A stretch of 64,000 nt of DNA from Euonymus europaeus (Eukaryota; Streptophyta; Magnoliopsida; Celastrales; Celastraceae): assembly GCA_963580455.1 (NCBI GenBank), contig OY756958.1, positions 2,616,501-2,680,500 on the forward strand, written 5' to 3'. Of this stretch, positions 1 through 13,500 are shown in pieces. The position numbers and the translations under genes were made by a program. Under the pieces are notes generated by a model. That model was given only the letters and a program-made list of their open reading frames with translations. It made no database searches and was not told the origin of the DNA. Position 1 is the first letter of the stretch; each line of letters starts with the position of its first letter.

Positions 1-281
1 GAATGTTCCTAACTATCGGCCTTCCTTTTTGTATATTATCATTTCTTTTGCTTGTGCATGTTCTGTGAATGTGATCGAGGGTGGGGAAGACTATTGAGCT
101 GTATTGTACTCCCCCCTTCCTTTCTCTCATTTATTTAGTTTGTCTGTTTGTTTCCTGGGATTTGTAGTAGTGTTTTGTTTGTGCTGGAAAGTAGTGTAAG
201 ATTGGTGGAAAGGTGACTGTCATGTTATGCAGCTCTGTCTAGGTGCTTGGATACAAGAAACCCATGTCAGACGTTAAAGAC

Positions 282-332
<51 letters not shown>

Positions 333-3300
333 TGAGAGTGTGTGTGTTGTGCATGTGAGAGGAAGATTTCTTAAACAAGAATGTTGTTTGGTTCTGTTGT
401 CTCAGGCTGAGACAGACAGCAAGTGTCAAGTGGTGCTGTTTTTGCATTGCCTGACCGTTTACTTTGGTGCCGTTCTCAAGAGCTTCACAGCCAGCCCTAA
501 ACGTGAATCATGAAAAGCTCACTCTTGTGAAATGGCATTTATTTGATTTCTGCATGTATGCCTGGATTGAAAATGAAATCTTGTGAATTGGGGACCATGT
601 AGATATTTTTTAATTTCAAAAACATCAACTTCCTGTATTGTTTAAAGAATTTCCCCGTCATATATTTGCCTAAAACATATGTTCAAAAACTAATTTCTCC
701 CCTGGAGGAAAACACATCTTGGGATACTTTCAGCTTCCTCTCCGCCAATGCAACGGACGTTTTATCGCGTATTCATCGCCAGAGCTTACGAGTCTCTTGA
801 GACCCCGTTTCACTGGATTTATGGACGAGTAGGTTTCCCCGTTCAACGGGGTTGGCTACCTTAAGCGACGTATAGTTCTTTTTTCGAAAAAAAAAGTAAA
901 AATAGTGGAACTGTAAGGAAGAGTCTTTGGTGGTTGTGGTCGTAATGGTATTTTGTGAAGCTAAAAACACAATCTTTATATAGTTTTTGGTCGTCACTTT
1001 TTTTTTCTAATGAAAAATGCCAATTTTAATATTCCTTGTTTTTATCTTGAATCTTCGACCTGTACAAAACGCTAAAGGAGTTGCTATCACTTGGCCATGA
1101 CTGTAACAAATGATATTGCTGGCTCCTTTTATTCTCTTTATCGGTTACTCCGTCCACTACAACAAGCCAAATAATGAATTGGGTGTCGGGGTTTTGATGT
1201 AAATTTTTTACAGTGGATCTCTGTCATAGTCATTAAAAAAATTATTTTATTTTTTAAAAATTATAAATATATTTTAATCAATATTACGAGTTTTATGATT
1301 TTTTTTAATACTAAACAGAAAGTGAAACAAGACATAAAATGTTTCGGATTTATACTCAATGGTCAAGAATTTTCATATTTTTGTAATCATAGGTGCTTTT
1401 GAGGTAGTATTCAATCTTCTATAACTAATTTGTGTAATTTTGATTTTTCAATTTATTGCTTGCTTGTATGTGTATGTCTGCCTTATACAGGTGGATCATT
1501 ATAGTGAGAGGAGGAGGAGGAGAGAGCGAAGAGTTACAGATTTAGGAGAGGAGAAGCCATCCTTGACCTTTAGATGAATCTTACGGTTTAAAACATAAGT
1601 CCGTATGTTTGGTCCTCAAAATGTGTCCTAACAATAGAAAATCTGTATATATATATTGTAAACTCGGTTAAAAAAATTAAAAAAATAATAATAATCATTA
1701 CCTGCTTTCCATAATGAATTATTGCATCAGGCAACGTCTTATTTTCGTCACCTCCTCCTTTGACGACAATGAATTCATGTCAAAACCTAGAATGGTCTTG
1801 ATGTTTGACAAATGTCACAAATCCCTAGTATTTCGCCGGAAAATGATTCATATTAGCTTCCTTTTAGTATCAATTATTTGTCCGAATCTTTGATTAACTC
1901 AGGTAAGTTTTAAAAGTGAAGATAATCTCTCTTTTTTGTCAAAATTGTTAATCCAATCATCACCAAAAGTGTGTGGACGTTAGTATATAACATCACATAA
2001 ATAAATATGATAGAGATTGATGAACATTTTTTGGCCAGGTGAGGACAATTTAAAGCTGTTTTGACTCTGTTTGTGCTAATGACGATCAAGGAAAGCTAGA
2101 TACCTACATCTCTTAAGCTTACTTTACATAATTAAACATAAAAGTGAATGTAAATCTACTTTCAAGGGTGGTGTTTTTTCCTCCAGTACTGAGAACGATA
2201 TCACGCAAGTTTCTTCTGAGCATTGGATACCAGACCAAAGTCAGGTCGTCAACTCCGTACTCAAAGAAATTTTTCACACCAGGACGTGATAAGTATAGAC
2301 AAAACCATATGAGTGGCCACATAGATATTGCTTCCAGTAAAAATCAAGCTCAGGACATTTTGAGTCTATACAATTTTACCCTGGTGAAACTCGTCATCAA
2401 TGAATTATAATCCAAATGATTGGAGTCTACACAGTTTTTATCCAAAAACTATCACCTTTCACTTCAATATGAAAAAGTATATTTTCCCTTCCATCGGACA
2501 CCTATACATGTTTTACCAAAAGAACAAATATTCTCTTAATGATTGAAGAAGATCCTTTTTTTTTTGTCCTTAATATCCAAACTTCTTGTTTGTTAACTAA
2601 TGTTTCTGTAAGATTTGATAAATCAACCACCCAATGCAATCTTGAATTAAATAAATAAAAAAACACCGACTTAACGAGGTAGAAAATGTTAGATTAACTA
2701 CCCAATTTTACATTATTAGTAGACAATGTTAGATAACAATCCAATTTTTCCATAAAAAAATCAATATCATACCCTAAAAAATAACTTAAAATTAAAATTT
2801 TCTCATAAACGAATTCGAGGTTTTTAGCGATAAATCCCTCAAAACAAATATTTATTCCAATACGAAAAGTCTTTTTTCATCAACCATAAGGTTCATGAGA
2901 AATTAAAATATATTTCAATAAGAACAATAAATTTAAAATACTCTTAATCTCTTATTTCACTAGTTTAAGTTATACTTTTACGCTCTTTTTTTTAGACCAC
3001 TTATTTTTTAAATCAACTTTTGCTCTATATTCTTTGAGATTATTTAAGAGGTTAACCAAAGCAATTGAAATGTTGACGTACATAAAAAATTTGCATATTG
3101 ATTTTCTTAATACTTTGGTAGCTTATGGGATAGTATTGACTAAATCGATTAGTCCCAAAAGAAGTTTCTCCAAGTTAAAGTTAATAAAAAATGATCTTTG
3201 ATCAAATATATCAAAAGATAGATTGAACAGTTTGACCATGTTGTTTATTAAGAAAAAAATAGCGGCTAAACTTGATACAACGATTTAATTGACAATTTTA

Positions 3301-4440
3301 CACATCAAAAATTGAGAAGAGTTTGTACTTTTTTCTTCTTCTTAGATTTAGTTTATTGTTATTTTGATTTAATTTAATGTAATACAAAACATCAAGACAA
3401 GAGGCCACCATCTCTTTCAAAGCAACTAAAGAAAGAGAGCAAAAAATAAAGTGAATACAACCATAGACAAGGAAATACATCCAACCCACTTAATCAAAAT
3501 CATTTGAAATCAAGGGCATCAAATCAGGTGGCATTTGACCCTAGCAAGATGGTGAGCCACACCATTGAGCTCTCTGTCTTACATGAGTAATTAACCAAGA
3601 AGAGAAGGCATTTAAGAGATTTAAGTTTTGGCATAATGCGGTGGTGGTGCATGGGAGTAAGCTTTGTCCAGCTGTTAAATCTTTAGTAATAGTTTTTTTT
3701 TTTTTTTGAGAAAAAAACGGAAGTGTTAAACGGAAGTGTTAAATCTTTAGTAATAGTTAAAGACCCTATATGTATATGTGGTAGTTGATAGAGGGCGGCG
3801 GCCCATGGTTTGTCCTGATCGGTGGTGGTTGGATATTGACCGAAGCAAAATAACCAAAAAGCCAAGTCAGCCCTACCCAAAAACTCTGAATAGAAACACC
3901 AAGCTTCACAGAAGGACGATTCAAACACCGACAGCTCAGCAGTAAGATTACAAGTGAAAAGGGCATGCAATGTATTCTCAACTCACAAATAACAAATGGG
4001 ACAATACCAAGGCATTTGGCTCAACGGTAAGTCAAGGTGGGTCGACGCACGGCTAAGGCGTTGCTGATGCTGTTAGATCGCATAACCTGTGACTAACATT
4101 CTACCCACATTGCGAGGACACAGATCGATAGATGGGTCGTTTGGTCTTACCCCAACCAAACAAATGGACATGCCCCCAAAGAATTATTCAATTTTTCATT
4201 CTTAGTCTATAGATATAGAAGGCATTAAAACTTGACGAGCTTCGTAACCCAAATGTGGGGCTTTCGGGTGTTGAGACAAGGGCCCATGATGGCTCACTAC
4301 GGGCTCACCCTTCTCTAATAGTTAGTTGGGCCTTTGTAATTGTTAAGGCCCAGTTCTAATTTCTAAAATTTGAAAGTGACGGGGCTGTTTTCAAACTATC
4401 ACAAACTATTGGGGCTCTTTGTAGAGAAAGAAAGAAACAA
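1..4440. other. Intergenic region upstream of TON2
   Basis: No coding region could be supported on either strand. Open frames here are short and show no family motif. The stretch is AT-rich with homopolymer runs and one clear microsatellite. The first 600 bases could be the 3' untranslated end of a gene outside the window, but nothing in the sequence proves this. The last 200 bases or so probably belong to the promoter and leader of TON2. Confidence 0.5.
284..332. repeat. (AT)n(AG)n compound microsatellite
   Basis: About 15 AT units run directly into about 10 AG units, followed by a short GT-rich tail. Confidence 0.95.
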
Positions 4441-4651
4441 ATGAGAAAATTGGAGAACAAAACGATCTTCTTCCTGAAAATACAGTGCGAGCACAATCCG
4501 GTTTCCTAGATCAAAACTCAGAGAGCCTAGGGTTTATCAGCAAGGGCCATTTATTTCTGGGGTTTTATCCGCCTATTTGAAGAAATTTAGCTTCATCGCA
4601 AAGTCTCCAGAGTAAAAAAACTCAGTCTCGCTCATCTAGTTAGACTCGGCC

Positions 4652-7600
4652 ATGTACAGTGGGTCCAGCGATGGCAAGAGCCATGAGGCCGTCTCGCAGA
4701 GGAAGATCACACCGGCTGCATCCATGCCTTGGGTCCGAAATCTTCGTCGTTACATAGGAAACGGTGCCGGCCTTGGATCAGAAGCCCTAATGGGTGTGCA
4801 TTCTCTCAGCTTGCCCTTGTTTTGATTATAATTTATTCGATAAATCTCATTTTCATCTTGTATTTGTTAATTGTGGAAATGTAGCTTTGTGATGTTAGGA
4901 TTTGCTTGTAGACATTAGTGCATGTTTGTGAAGGTGACGGTGTAGATATTGTACTTGGTAAAATGCTATCTGTTTGCTCTAGTACTTTATTTTCTTTGTT
5001 CTTCGTGGTTTAACTTCATCTTGCTTGATTTCTTTGCTTGAACTGCTATATAGCTGAACTAGTGTAGTCGCTTCTGGAACTTGATTGTTTTCACGAAGAT
5101 CAAAACTGAACATTTTAAATTTAGGTGTACATTAATTTGAAATTGGGGATTGAAGGACATGAGACAAAATGAACCTGATACATTAATCTTTTAGACTTGA
5201 GATGCAGAAAATAATAAAACTTAGACTAAATCCTTCATTTACTGGCGATCTTCTGATTCTGCCTGTGTGTCTATAAGCCTGGATACACTTCAGTTGCTGA
5301 TACAGTCTTGGATGAACATACATCATGATGATAAATTTACTTGCTGAAATTGAAATGTGTAGTTTTCTCTTTACTTATATCTTACCAAGCGTATTGTCTT
5401 GTTTATCCTCTATAGAGCTCGAGACAAAAAGAATATTGCTTGATATATTTAAAGAGAGACAGCAAAAAAACACTGGAGGGACCACGATACCAACTTTCTA
5501 CAAGAAGGCATGTGCTTTCTTACATGATTTATCGATGAACATGTTTTTTGTACTTCAAAAAACAATTTGATTGGTTTCCCTAAATTTGGTTTTTTATAAT
5601 CATTTTTTATTTTTGACATTTTGCTTTGTGGTAGATGTCCCTTATCATGCTTGTGAATTTTATTCCTTTTTAACCTTTGAATTTTTTTTGGGTTCAGAAA
5701 CCTGAAGAAGGATCCATTAGCCAGCGGGTTCAGAAGCTGGCAAAATATCGATTTCTAAAGGTTTCATCGCGCTCCTGCCTAGCCTACTGTTTCTGCAAGT
5801 TCTGGATTGCCCAAGCATTTTTAAGCTCTTTTATCGGTGACAATTAAAGGTTTTTTTTTTGGGTTTGTTTGCTTGTTTTGTTTTGCAGAAACAATCAGAT
5901 CTTTTACTAAATGCCGATGATCTAGATGCAATGTGGGTTTGCTTGAGGGAAAATTGTGTGATTGATGACACCACTGGTGCTGAAAAGGTTCGTAATTCTT
6001 CCCTTGCCGTCTGACTGTGCTTCGTCACATTTAATATTGTTACATCCCATCTAGCAAATTGCATTCCCAAGAAGCATTTAGAACTGGTCATTCATGGTCT
6101 TGTTGCTGAAGAATTTTATCGCCCTATAAGTTGGTTGGATGGTGACTTTGTGGTTCAGATTTACTTGGACGCATGAGGATACTTGTTTGTTATGCAATAT
6201 CAGGATTTCTAGTACCTAGTAATGTAGTAGTTGCTTTTGACATGTCACACTGCTGCAACTGAAGATGTGAATCAAAACTAGCATGTTTGAGTTGTACAAG
6301 AAACCTACTTTGAGGCTAGGCAAACCAATTGTCTGTCTTAAAGGATCTATATTATATCCATGACACTGTTTGTTGTTTTTGTTCGGTTTTTGGCTCTATT
6401 GGTGTATGGAAAAAAAATCAATTTTTAATGTCCGGGAGGAGCCGCTTTTAAATTATTATTGATCATATAAATTCATTGGTTCATGTATCCAATTCTTTGT
6501 TTTTTCTAATTGAATGTTTTTGTTCTCTCAAGAGGTTTAGCTTTTGCTTGCTTCCAGTTATTTTGTTTTGTCATTGGTTTTTTTTCCGTCTAAAACTTTT
6601 GGCTATACGGCCTTTCTAGTTGTTGAGTAATTTATTATAGTCTTTTAGTTTTACTGATATATTATCTATATTTTAATTTTAGATGAATTATGAAGATTTC
6701 TGTCACATTGCCTCTGTATGTGCGGAGCAGATAGGCCCCAAATGTCGACGATTTTTCAGCCCATCAAATTTTATGAAGTTTGAGAAAGATGATCAGGGAA
6801 GAATTGCCATCCTTCCCTTTTACCTTTACGTGATGCGTACAGTGAGTCTTGCTTTCTTTAGCTTAACTATTCTTTACAGGATTCTTTCTGTTGCGTTCGA
6901 GGGAAGCAAAATATGTATGTTTAGATCTGTTATCATATTTTATCTTCATGATTGCTTGCACTGTCCATTGTTCAGGTTTCTCTTACACAGGCCAGAATTG
7001 ACATGAGTGAGCTTGATGAGGATTCTGATGGTTTACTTCAACCTCATGTATGTCTTTAGATATTCAAAATACAAAATCAAATATTTCTTCTGCCACATGA
7101 TTGCTACGTTGGCTGCTGGCTGGATACCATCTTATTATATGCCCTTTTCGCTAGGAAATGGAGGCATACATACGAGGTCTTATCCCTAATTTGGCACAGC
7201 TACGGGATATGCCTGCGGCTTTTGTTCAGATGTATTGCCGCATAGCTGCACACAAATTCTTCTTCTTTTGTGATCCTCATAGGCGAGGTACGTTTGTTTT
7301 GTTGTTTAGTTTTCATTATTAATTTCATTTTGTTCATCACTCTCAGTTGTTCACAGTGGTTAACAAGTTTGTGTTTACAGGGAAAGCATGTATCAAGAAG
7401 GTGCTTCTTAGTAACTGTCTCCAGGAACTAATGGAACTCCACCAGGTAGAGATACATTTTAAAACTTCATCTCTCCTACAAAACCATCGTTGTTCCAATA
7501 TGTTGTACATGGTATCTTTATGTAAATGTGAAATCTTTTACCAATACTCCGTATGTATTATTATTTTTCCTGGATTTATTTCTATTAGGAAAGCGAGGAA

Positions 7601-9241
7601 GAAGTCACTGACACTGAGCAAGCTGAAAATTGGTTTTCTTTGACATCTGCACAACGTATTTGTGGTGCGTACTTAAATAAATTAAAGTTCTCGGCTTCTG
7701 CCTCTCTCAATTGGTTTTAGTTTGGATGTTATAAGACATTTGAAACTTCAGTGAGTTTCAGAAGTGCTGTTTCAACATCATTCTCTCTCTTTTTAATAAT
7801 GAAAATCCTCTTGATTTGCTTTATTTATTTTTTATGAGAGCTTTCTCAAGTTTTTTCTGGGTAATGAAAGTGGATATCAATACATTGACTGGTCAGACAA
7901 GTTTTTTTCTTACATGCATAAACTTGTTTTATGAGTGGGTGGGTGCTTGACTTTCTGCTATTGCCTTATCATTCATCTTTTGATCTTATGCATTATGTCA
8001 GTGAAAATAATAAAACATAATATGTGCTTTGCTATGAATAAGAAATAATTGATGGGTGTGGGTTCCAATAGCTGTGATTTGTAGTGCATGTACATGTTGA
8101 TTGTAAGCTGTTATCTTAAGCTTATGAAAAATAGATTCGAGAATTTCACCATAGTGGTACATTTCTTGCCTGATCTACCTTTTTTGTTTGGTGTAGATAT
8201 GTTTCTTTCCCTTGACAAGGATATGAATGGAACATTAAGCAAGCAGGAGCTTCAAGAGTATGCAGATGGGACACTAACTGAAATTTTCATTGAAAGGGGT
8301 AAGACTTGACATGCTCTTCACTTTAGCGTGGCAGTTTCTCCAGTTCTTCCTTATATAAATGATAATGACCAAGCTCTTTTACCTGTTGTGTATATATATA
8401 TATATATTTTGAGTTTTTATCTGTTCACTCTCTACATTGTTTTTCTTTCATTAGTATTTGATGAGCATGTTCGGCGTGGCAAAACTAGTTCTGGAAATGC
8501 TCGAGAGATGGACTTTGAAAGTTTTATGGACTTTGTACTGGCCTTAGAAAACAAGGACACTCCAGAAGGGTTAACATACTTATTTCGTTGTCTCGATCTT
8601 AATGGAAGGGGATACCTTACAACGGCTGACATCCACACTTTTTTCAGGTTAACACTTTCTCATCAGTCAAATTGAGTTGATCGGCTTATGGCGTGCTTCT
8701 AATTTAAGCACATGCGTATAATGTTGCTTAATGCCTATTTTCTTTTGAATGGAAGTAAAGAAGGGGAGCATCCAAAAGCTGAGATGCTACCTGATACAAT
8801 CTTCCAAAAGAAATCTCTGTAGTTTCCTACTTGCAGTACTAAGCATGTTCTGCAAGTCTCTTATATGCCGAGACATGAATCCATTTACTATAGTCCTCTA
8901 GTATATTCTGCAGACACGGTTCTGCTTGCAGATTGTTTTTATGTTTTGTACTCATAATTTTGGTCTGCGAGTAATTATTCTTTTATCCAACTTTATGAAA
9001 CAGAGATGTACACCAGAAATGGGTTGAAGGTGGGAATTACGAGTTGTGTATCGAGGATGTAAGGGATGAAATTTGGGATATGGTCAAGCCAGCTGACCCG
9101 CTCAGAGTTAGTCTTGCTGATCTGCTTTCCTGTAAACAGGGTGGCACCGTTGCCAGCATGCTTATTGACGTGCGTGGCTTCTGGGCCCATGACAATAGAG
9201 AAAATCTTCTCCAAGAAGAGGAAGAACCAGAAGAAGAATGA
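4652..9241 (+). CDS. TON2: TONNEAU2/FASS, PP2A B''-type regulatory subunit
   Basis: Twelve coding exons: 4652-4793, 5416-5507, 5698-5760, 5889-5987, 6683-6841, 6976-7047, 7155-7287, 7381-7445, 7589-7664, 8197-8298, 8455-8647, 9004-9241. They sum to 1434 nt (477 aa; Arabidopsis TON2 is about 480). The protein starts MYSGSSDGKSHEA and matches the family along its whole length. Two EF-hand-like loops are visible: D199-E210 (DEDSDGLLQPHE) and D307-E318 (DKDMNGTLSKQE). The C-terminus is acidic (EEEEPEEE). In the known family this subunit targets PP2A within the TON1-TRM-PP2A complex, organising cortical microtubules and the preprophase band. All introns use GT-AG except intron 2, which begins with GC at 5508. 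The start is the first ATG of the conserved N-terminus. The leader probably begins near 4430. Identity is near certain; exon edges were set by hand. Confidence 0.96.
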
Positions 9242-10545
9242 CAATTGCATGTGTAGCCTGATAGTTGTCTAGTACTAACACAAAACCCATCCAAATTCGA
9301 ACATGTATATTTTTTATTTTTGTGTTTAGCTACTTAATGTATGCAAGATGTGGTGTGTATACTATGTATAGGGAACTTGTAGTTATTGTTGAGACTTAAG
9401 ATAAGATACCAAGTACCTTTGTTGAGACTTAAGACAAGATACCAAGTACTCTGGAAGGAGAAATTTGTTATTGATGTGTAATATCATAACACCGGAATTC
9501 CTTGATGTCAATTTGGAAGGAGATTTATGCTCTTCTTGTTAAAATAGGAGATGGTGGAAATGAGTTCTAATCGGCTATGAGAGTAATGATTTTGATTGTT
9601 TTTAGTAGTAATTTTTTTTAATCTTTCAATGTTTGAGAAAGAATTAAAGCACCGATTTTGATTTTTGAAGGATTTTCTTTTCAAAATCTGTGAAAACGTT
9701 TCAATTTGGAGTATTTTATAAGTCACTCAGAATTGTATTAGACTGATTTTGAAACCTTTCAAAATCAGTCACTCAAAAAAAAAAAATCCAAGCAATAGCA
9801 AAATCAATCCTTCTGAAAAAAATCATTTTCATTGTTCATGATCTCCCAAGCAGACCCTAAAGATTTGCCAGTCAAAGGTTAAAGAGTCATTCTATAGGTT
9901 GAAGTCTATCAAATGTAAAAGGTATAAAAATTGCAAAAATTATATCATGCCTTTCATCAATTTAAATGTTAGTTCTGTAGTATTGTTCACATTGAATGAT
10001 CACGAACGCCATCTCCCAACACTTTCCAAAGCAAAGACTGAAGTGCAAAACCCTACATTGATAATCATATGATTCAAAAGTAAACAAGTTTCCATAAAGA
10101 GTTTACAGACCCCATCAAACACAGAATTTTGGGCGATTCTCAAATTTTAAATCAACCTTTCAAGCAGATCCCCCACCCTACCTTTTATCCTTGAACCTTG
10201 ATGATGTGCTGCCAATAACATTACGTAGGATTTACCCCTTTTTGCTCAAGTATAGTCATCGTCAGTCAAAATATCCAATCTGTTTCTAAATATTTCCTCT
10301 AGGGTAGTCTGACACCTTCGAGTAACTACTGCAGTGTTTGCTCCAGAGTTAAACACGTATCACAAGGCCATCTATGCCACTTGGGTATTTCTCCGAACTA
10401 AAACGAAGTCCATATAGAATGGACTGATGGCTTCGCGCTTATCACGAAAAATTCCCAAAGAACATGGTGGCGTAAGCAGACAAGATATCCTCCATGAGCA
10501 AAAACCATAAGATTGATGAACGACGATACCATATGGACTTCCTAC
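9242..10545. other. Convergent intergenic gap between TON2 and the RING E3 gene
   Basis: The gap holds the 3' untranslated regions of two genes transcribed toward each other. A 24-bp direct repeat (gttgagacttaagayaagat core) lies near 9389-9440. No coding region, RNA gene or clear transposon end was found. Confidence 0.5.
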
Positions 10546-13500
10546 CTAATCCAACTTTCTATACTCCACCACTGCATCATAGGTTTCCATTGGAAACGAA
10601 CTCTCAGAAAAACATCTGGACAGCACGAACATTTTGTTTTAGATCATTATCAAACTAGAAAGAGCACAAGGAAATTTTGTACTCTAATAATTTTCAATAA
10701 TGCAGACAGAGAAAGAGAAAAAAGAAAAGAAAATGTAAGTACCTTAATTCATGCCAGAACACGGTGGTATGATCCTGAAGAAAAGGCAGCAAAGGTGCCA
10801 GAAAATTATCTTCAACACCAAGATGCATTGAAGGGACTTCGGACTTTTTCTCAAGGCTAGCAATGAATAGGGAGGAGGCCACGTGAACTATAACAGACGG
10901 ATCTGGATCCCTAAGGATAGCCTGCAGCTCCCTTCTAATCCATGGATCTATTCTCTGCATTATTATTTCCTTCTTTCTTGAGAAATCCTGTATTGCAGAA
11001 AACTGAAGCTTAGATCGATAGAAATACTTAAATAATACACAAAAAGAATGAAAACAATGATAACCCAGTGGTTATTGGTTTAAGAATAAAAAGCTTAGGA
11101 TGAATTCTCTTATTTTTTTCACGTCCACCCTCCTAAAACTGTCTGTCTCCGACTATCAGGCCCCCGTCATCAAATGGAAACTAGTGGCGGTGATTTCTTT
11201 CTTTAATAGCAAAAGAACTTTTTTGAGACACCTAGGAAGAAGGACTTCTTAAGTATAGAAACAAACCTTTTCTAAACAGCTCCGGGGAGATAAAGGAACA
11301 GCTTCCAACCGTCTGTTGTACACACTGCAAGGAGGAGAATAAATTTACTGTTGGGCCATATATAAATTTTCTGTAAAGAAGGAGAATAATTGAAGCCGCC
11401 AACAAAAATTAGTAGTGGTAAAATTTTCCGTTAAAAAAGTGTTTCACCGCAAATAAGATCTGCACCATTCTTGTGCACTTGTATTTTTAAGGTAAAAGAA
11501 ACATGATCTCTAGCCATTTGGAAAACCTTGAATACTACTTATAAACAAAATAACCTAAGATGACCTGTTCTGAGAACAAAAGGTACACCTAATTTGGTTA
11601 TGGAATTTGCATTCAGCAGTGTTGTTCTTCACTATTGCAATTGGAGAGGAGAAGAGCACAAGTGTGTAATTATCATTCCTGGCAGAATCACAGATGAAAG
11701 ACGCCCATTTTTCTATCATCTAAATTCAGTGTGGCTAGCCATGAATCTCCATTAACACTCATAATAATCAAGGAGTGTAAAGAGCCACAATAAGTTTTCC
11801 AAGAATTCACCTAGCTTAAGCACCACGATCAATTAAGAACGAACAAGAGATCACAATAATCTCAATCAATAAAATGTAGAACACAACCACAAGTTTTATT
11901 GATCTGAATCAAGACTTACAGTGACAGAAATCAAGAATTCAAGAGAAGAATTCTTGGCAGCACTCTCCTCACAAAACTCCAAAGCAAATACAGAAATGAC
12001 TGATATGATTCAACATGACATCACTACGTAAAAGCTCCCTTTATTTATAGTAAAAACACTACTAATCTCAGCCCTCCATTTAGCACCGACTTATAGAATG
12101 AATAATCTCCCTTGGATCAACTGCAACTTGTTCAACAAACTTTTGACGCTAGCTTCTTAATTTGTTATAACTGTCGCCACCTAAGCAGTCTCGTAACAAT
12201 TCCATCCTTCCTCAAAAAACCTTCCCCACCAAGTCTGGATACTTCTCAACAAGAGATGTGTAAGACATCCATGTTGCATCTACTGCATCTTGTCCCTCCC
12301 ATTGGACCAACAATTCTGCAGCAGGACTTTGCCCCTTCCTCACAAGTCTCCTATCCAATATCACAGAGGGTAAAGGCAAGATCTCACCATTATCATTAAT
12401 CGGTGGTAGAGTTGGCATAATTGGAACATGAGGACCCAAATGTTTCTTAAGCTGTGAAATGTGGAATACATCATGAATTCTGGTATGTGAAGGTAACTGC
12501 AGCTTATATGCCACTTTTCCCACCCTCTCCACAACAGGATAAGGTCCAAAAAACCTAGGAGAAAGCTTCAAATTCCTCCTCTGTGCCACTGTGATTTGCC
12601 TGTACGGCTGCAATTTAAGATATACTAAATCTCCTATTTGCAGTTGCAAATCTTTTCTTTTCCCATCTGCAAATTTCTTCATAGTCTGCTGGCTTTTGGA
12701 CAAATTATGCTGCAGTATGTCCATTATGGCAGCCCTGTTTTTGAGATAACAATCCACACTCTCAATTCTTGTTGTCCCTGGAATATAGTCACACAAGCTT
12801 GGAGGAGGTATCCCATAAACCACTTCGAAAGGACATAGACCTGTACTGGTATGGCAAGTAGTGTTATAGCAATATTCAGCTAAAGCCAACCATTTAGTCC
12901 AATGCTTAGGCTGAGTCCCCACATAAGATCGCAAATACTGCTCCACCAATTTATTCACAATTTCTGTCTGCCCATCAGACTGTGGATGGTAGGCAGTTGT
13001 AAGATTCAAACGTGTTCCTTGCAACTCCCACAAACACTTCCAAAATGTGCTAGTAAAAATTGGATCCCTATCAGATACCATTTTCTGTGGCATTCCATGA
13101 AGCTTAAAGATATTATCCAAGAATATATGAGCCACACTTGTTGCTGTATAAGGATGAGCTAAGGCTAAGAAATGAGAGTATTTAGATAGCCTATCCACAA
13201 CTACCAAGATGACTGTCTTACCACCAGAATTAGGTAAGCCCTCAATAAAATCCAAGCTTATCTCAGTCCAAATGACCTTAGGTATTGGCAATGGTTGTAA
13301 AAGACCAGCTGGTCTGGTATTCTGAAATTTTATCTGCTGGCAGATATCGCAATGTCTAACAAACAACTTTACATGATTCTTCATTCCCTTCCAATAAAAA
13401 TCACGTTTCACACGTTGATAGGTTCTTGAAAATCCAGAATGACCTGCTACTGGAGATGAATGAAGGTACTGTAACAGCCCCTTAATCAATTCTGAATCCT

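Noticed and set aside
247..513. 88-aa open frame
   Set aside because: It is mostly translation of the AT/AG microsatellite and has no family motif.
2119..2410. Overlapping open frames on both strands
   Set aside because: Neither matched a known protein in my reading, and no splice structure or neighbouring coding sequence supported them.
3995..4150. Possible SINE starting TTGGCTCAACGGTAAG
   Set aside because: It resembles a box A, but no convincing box B, tail or target duplication was found.
12112..12399. Plus-strand frame across the gypsy 3' LTR
   Set aside because: It is the antisense of the gag-pol end and LTR, with no independent support.
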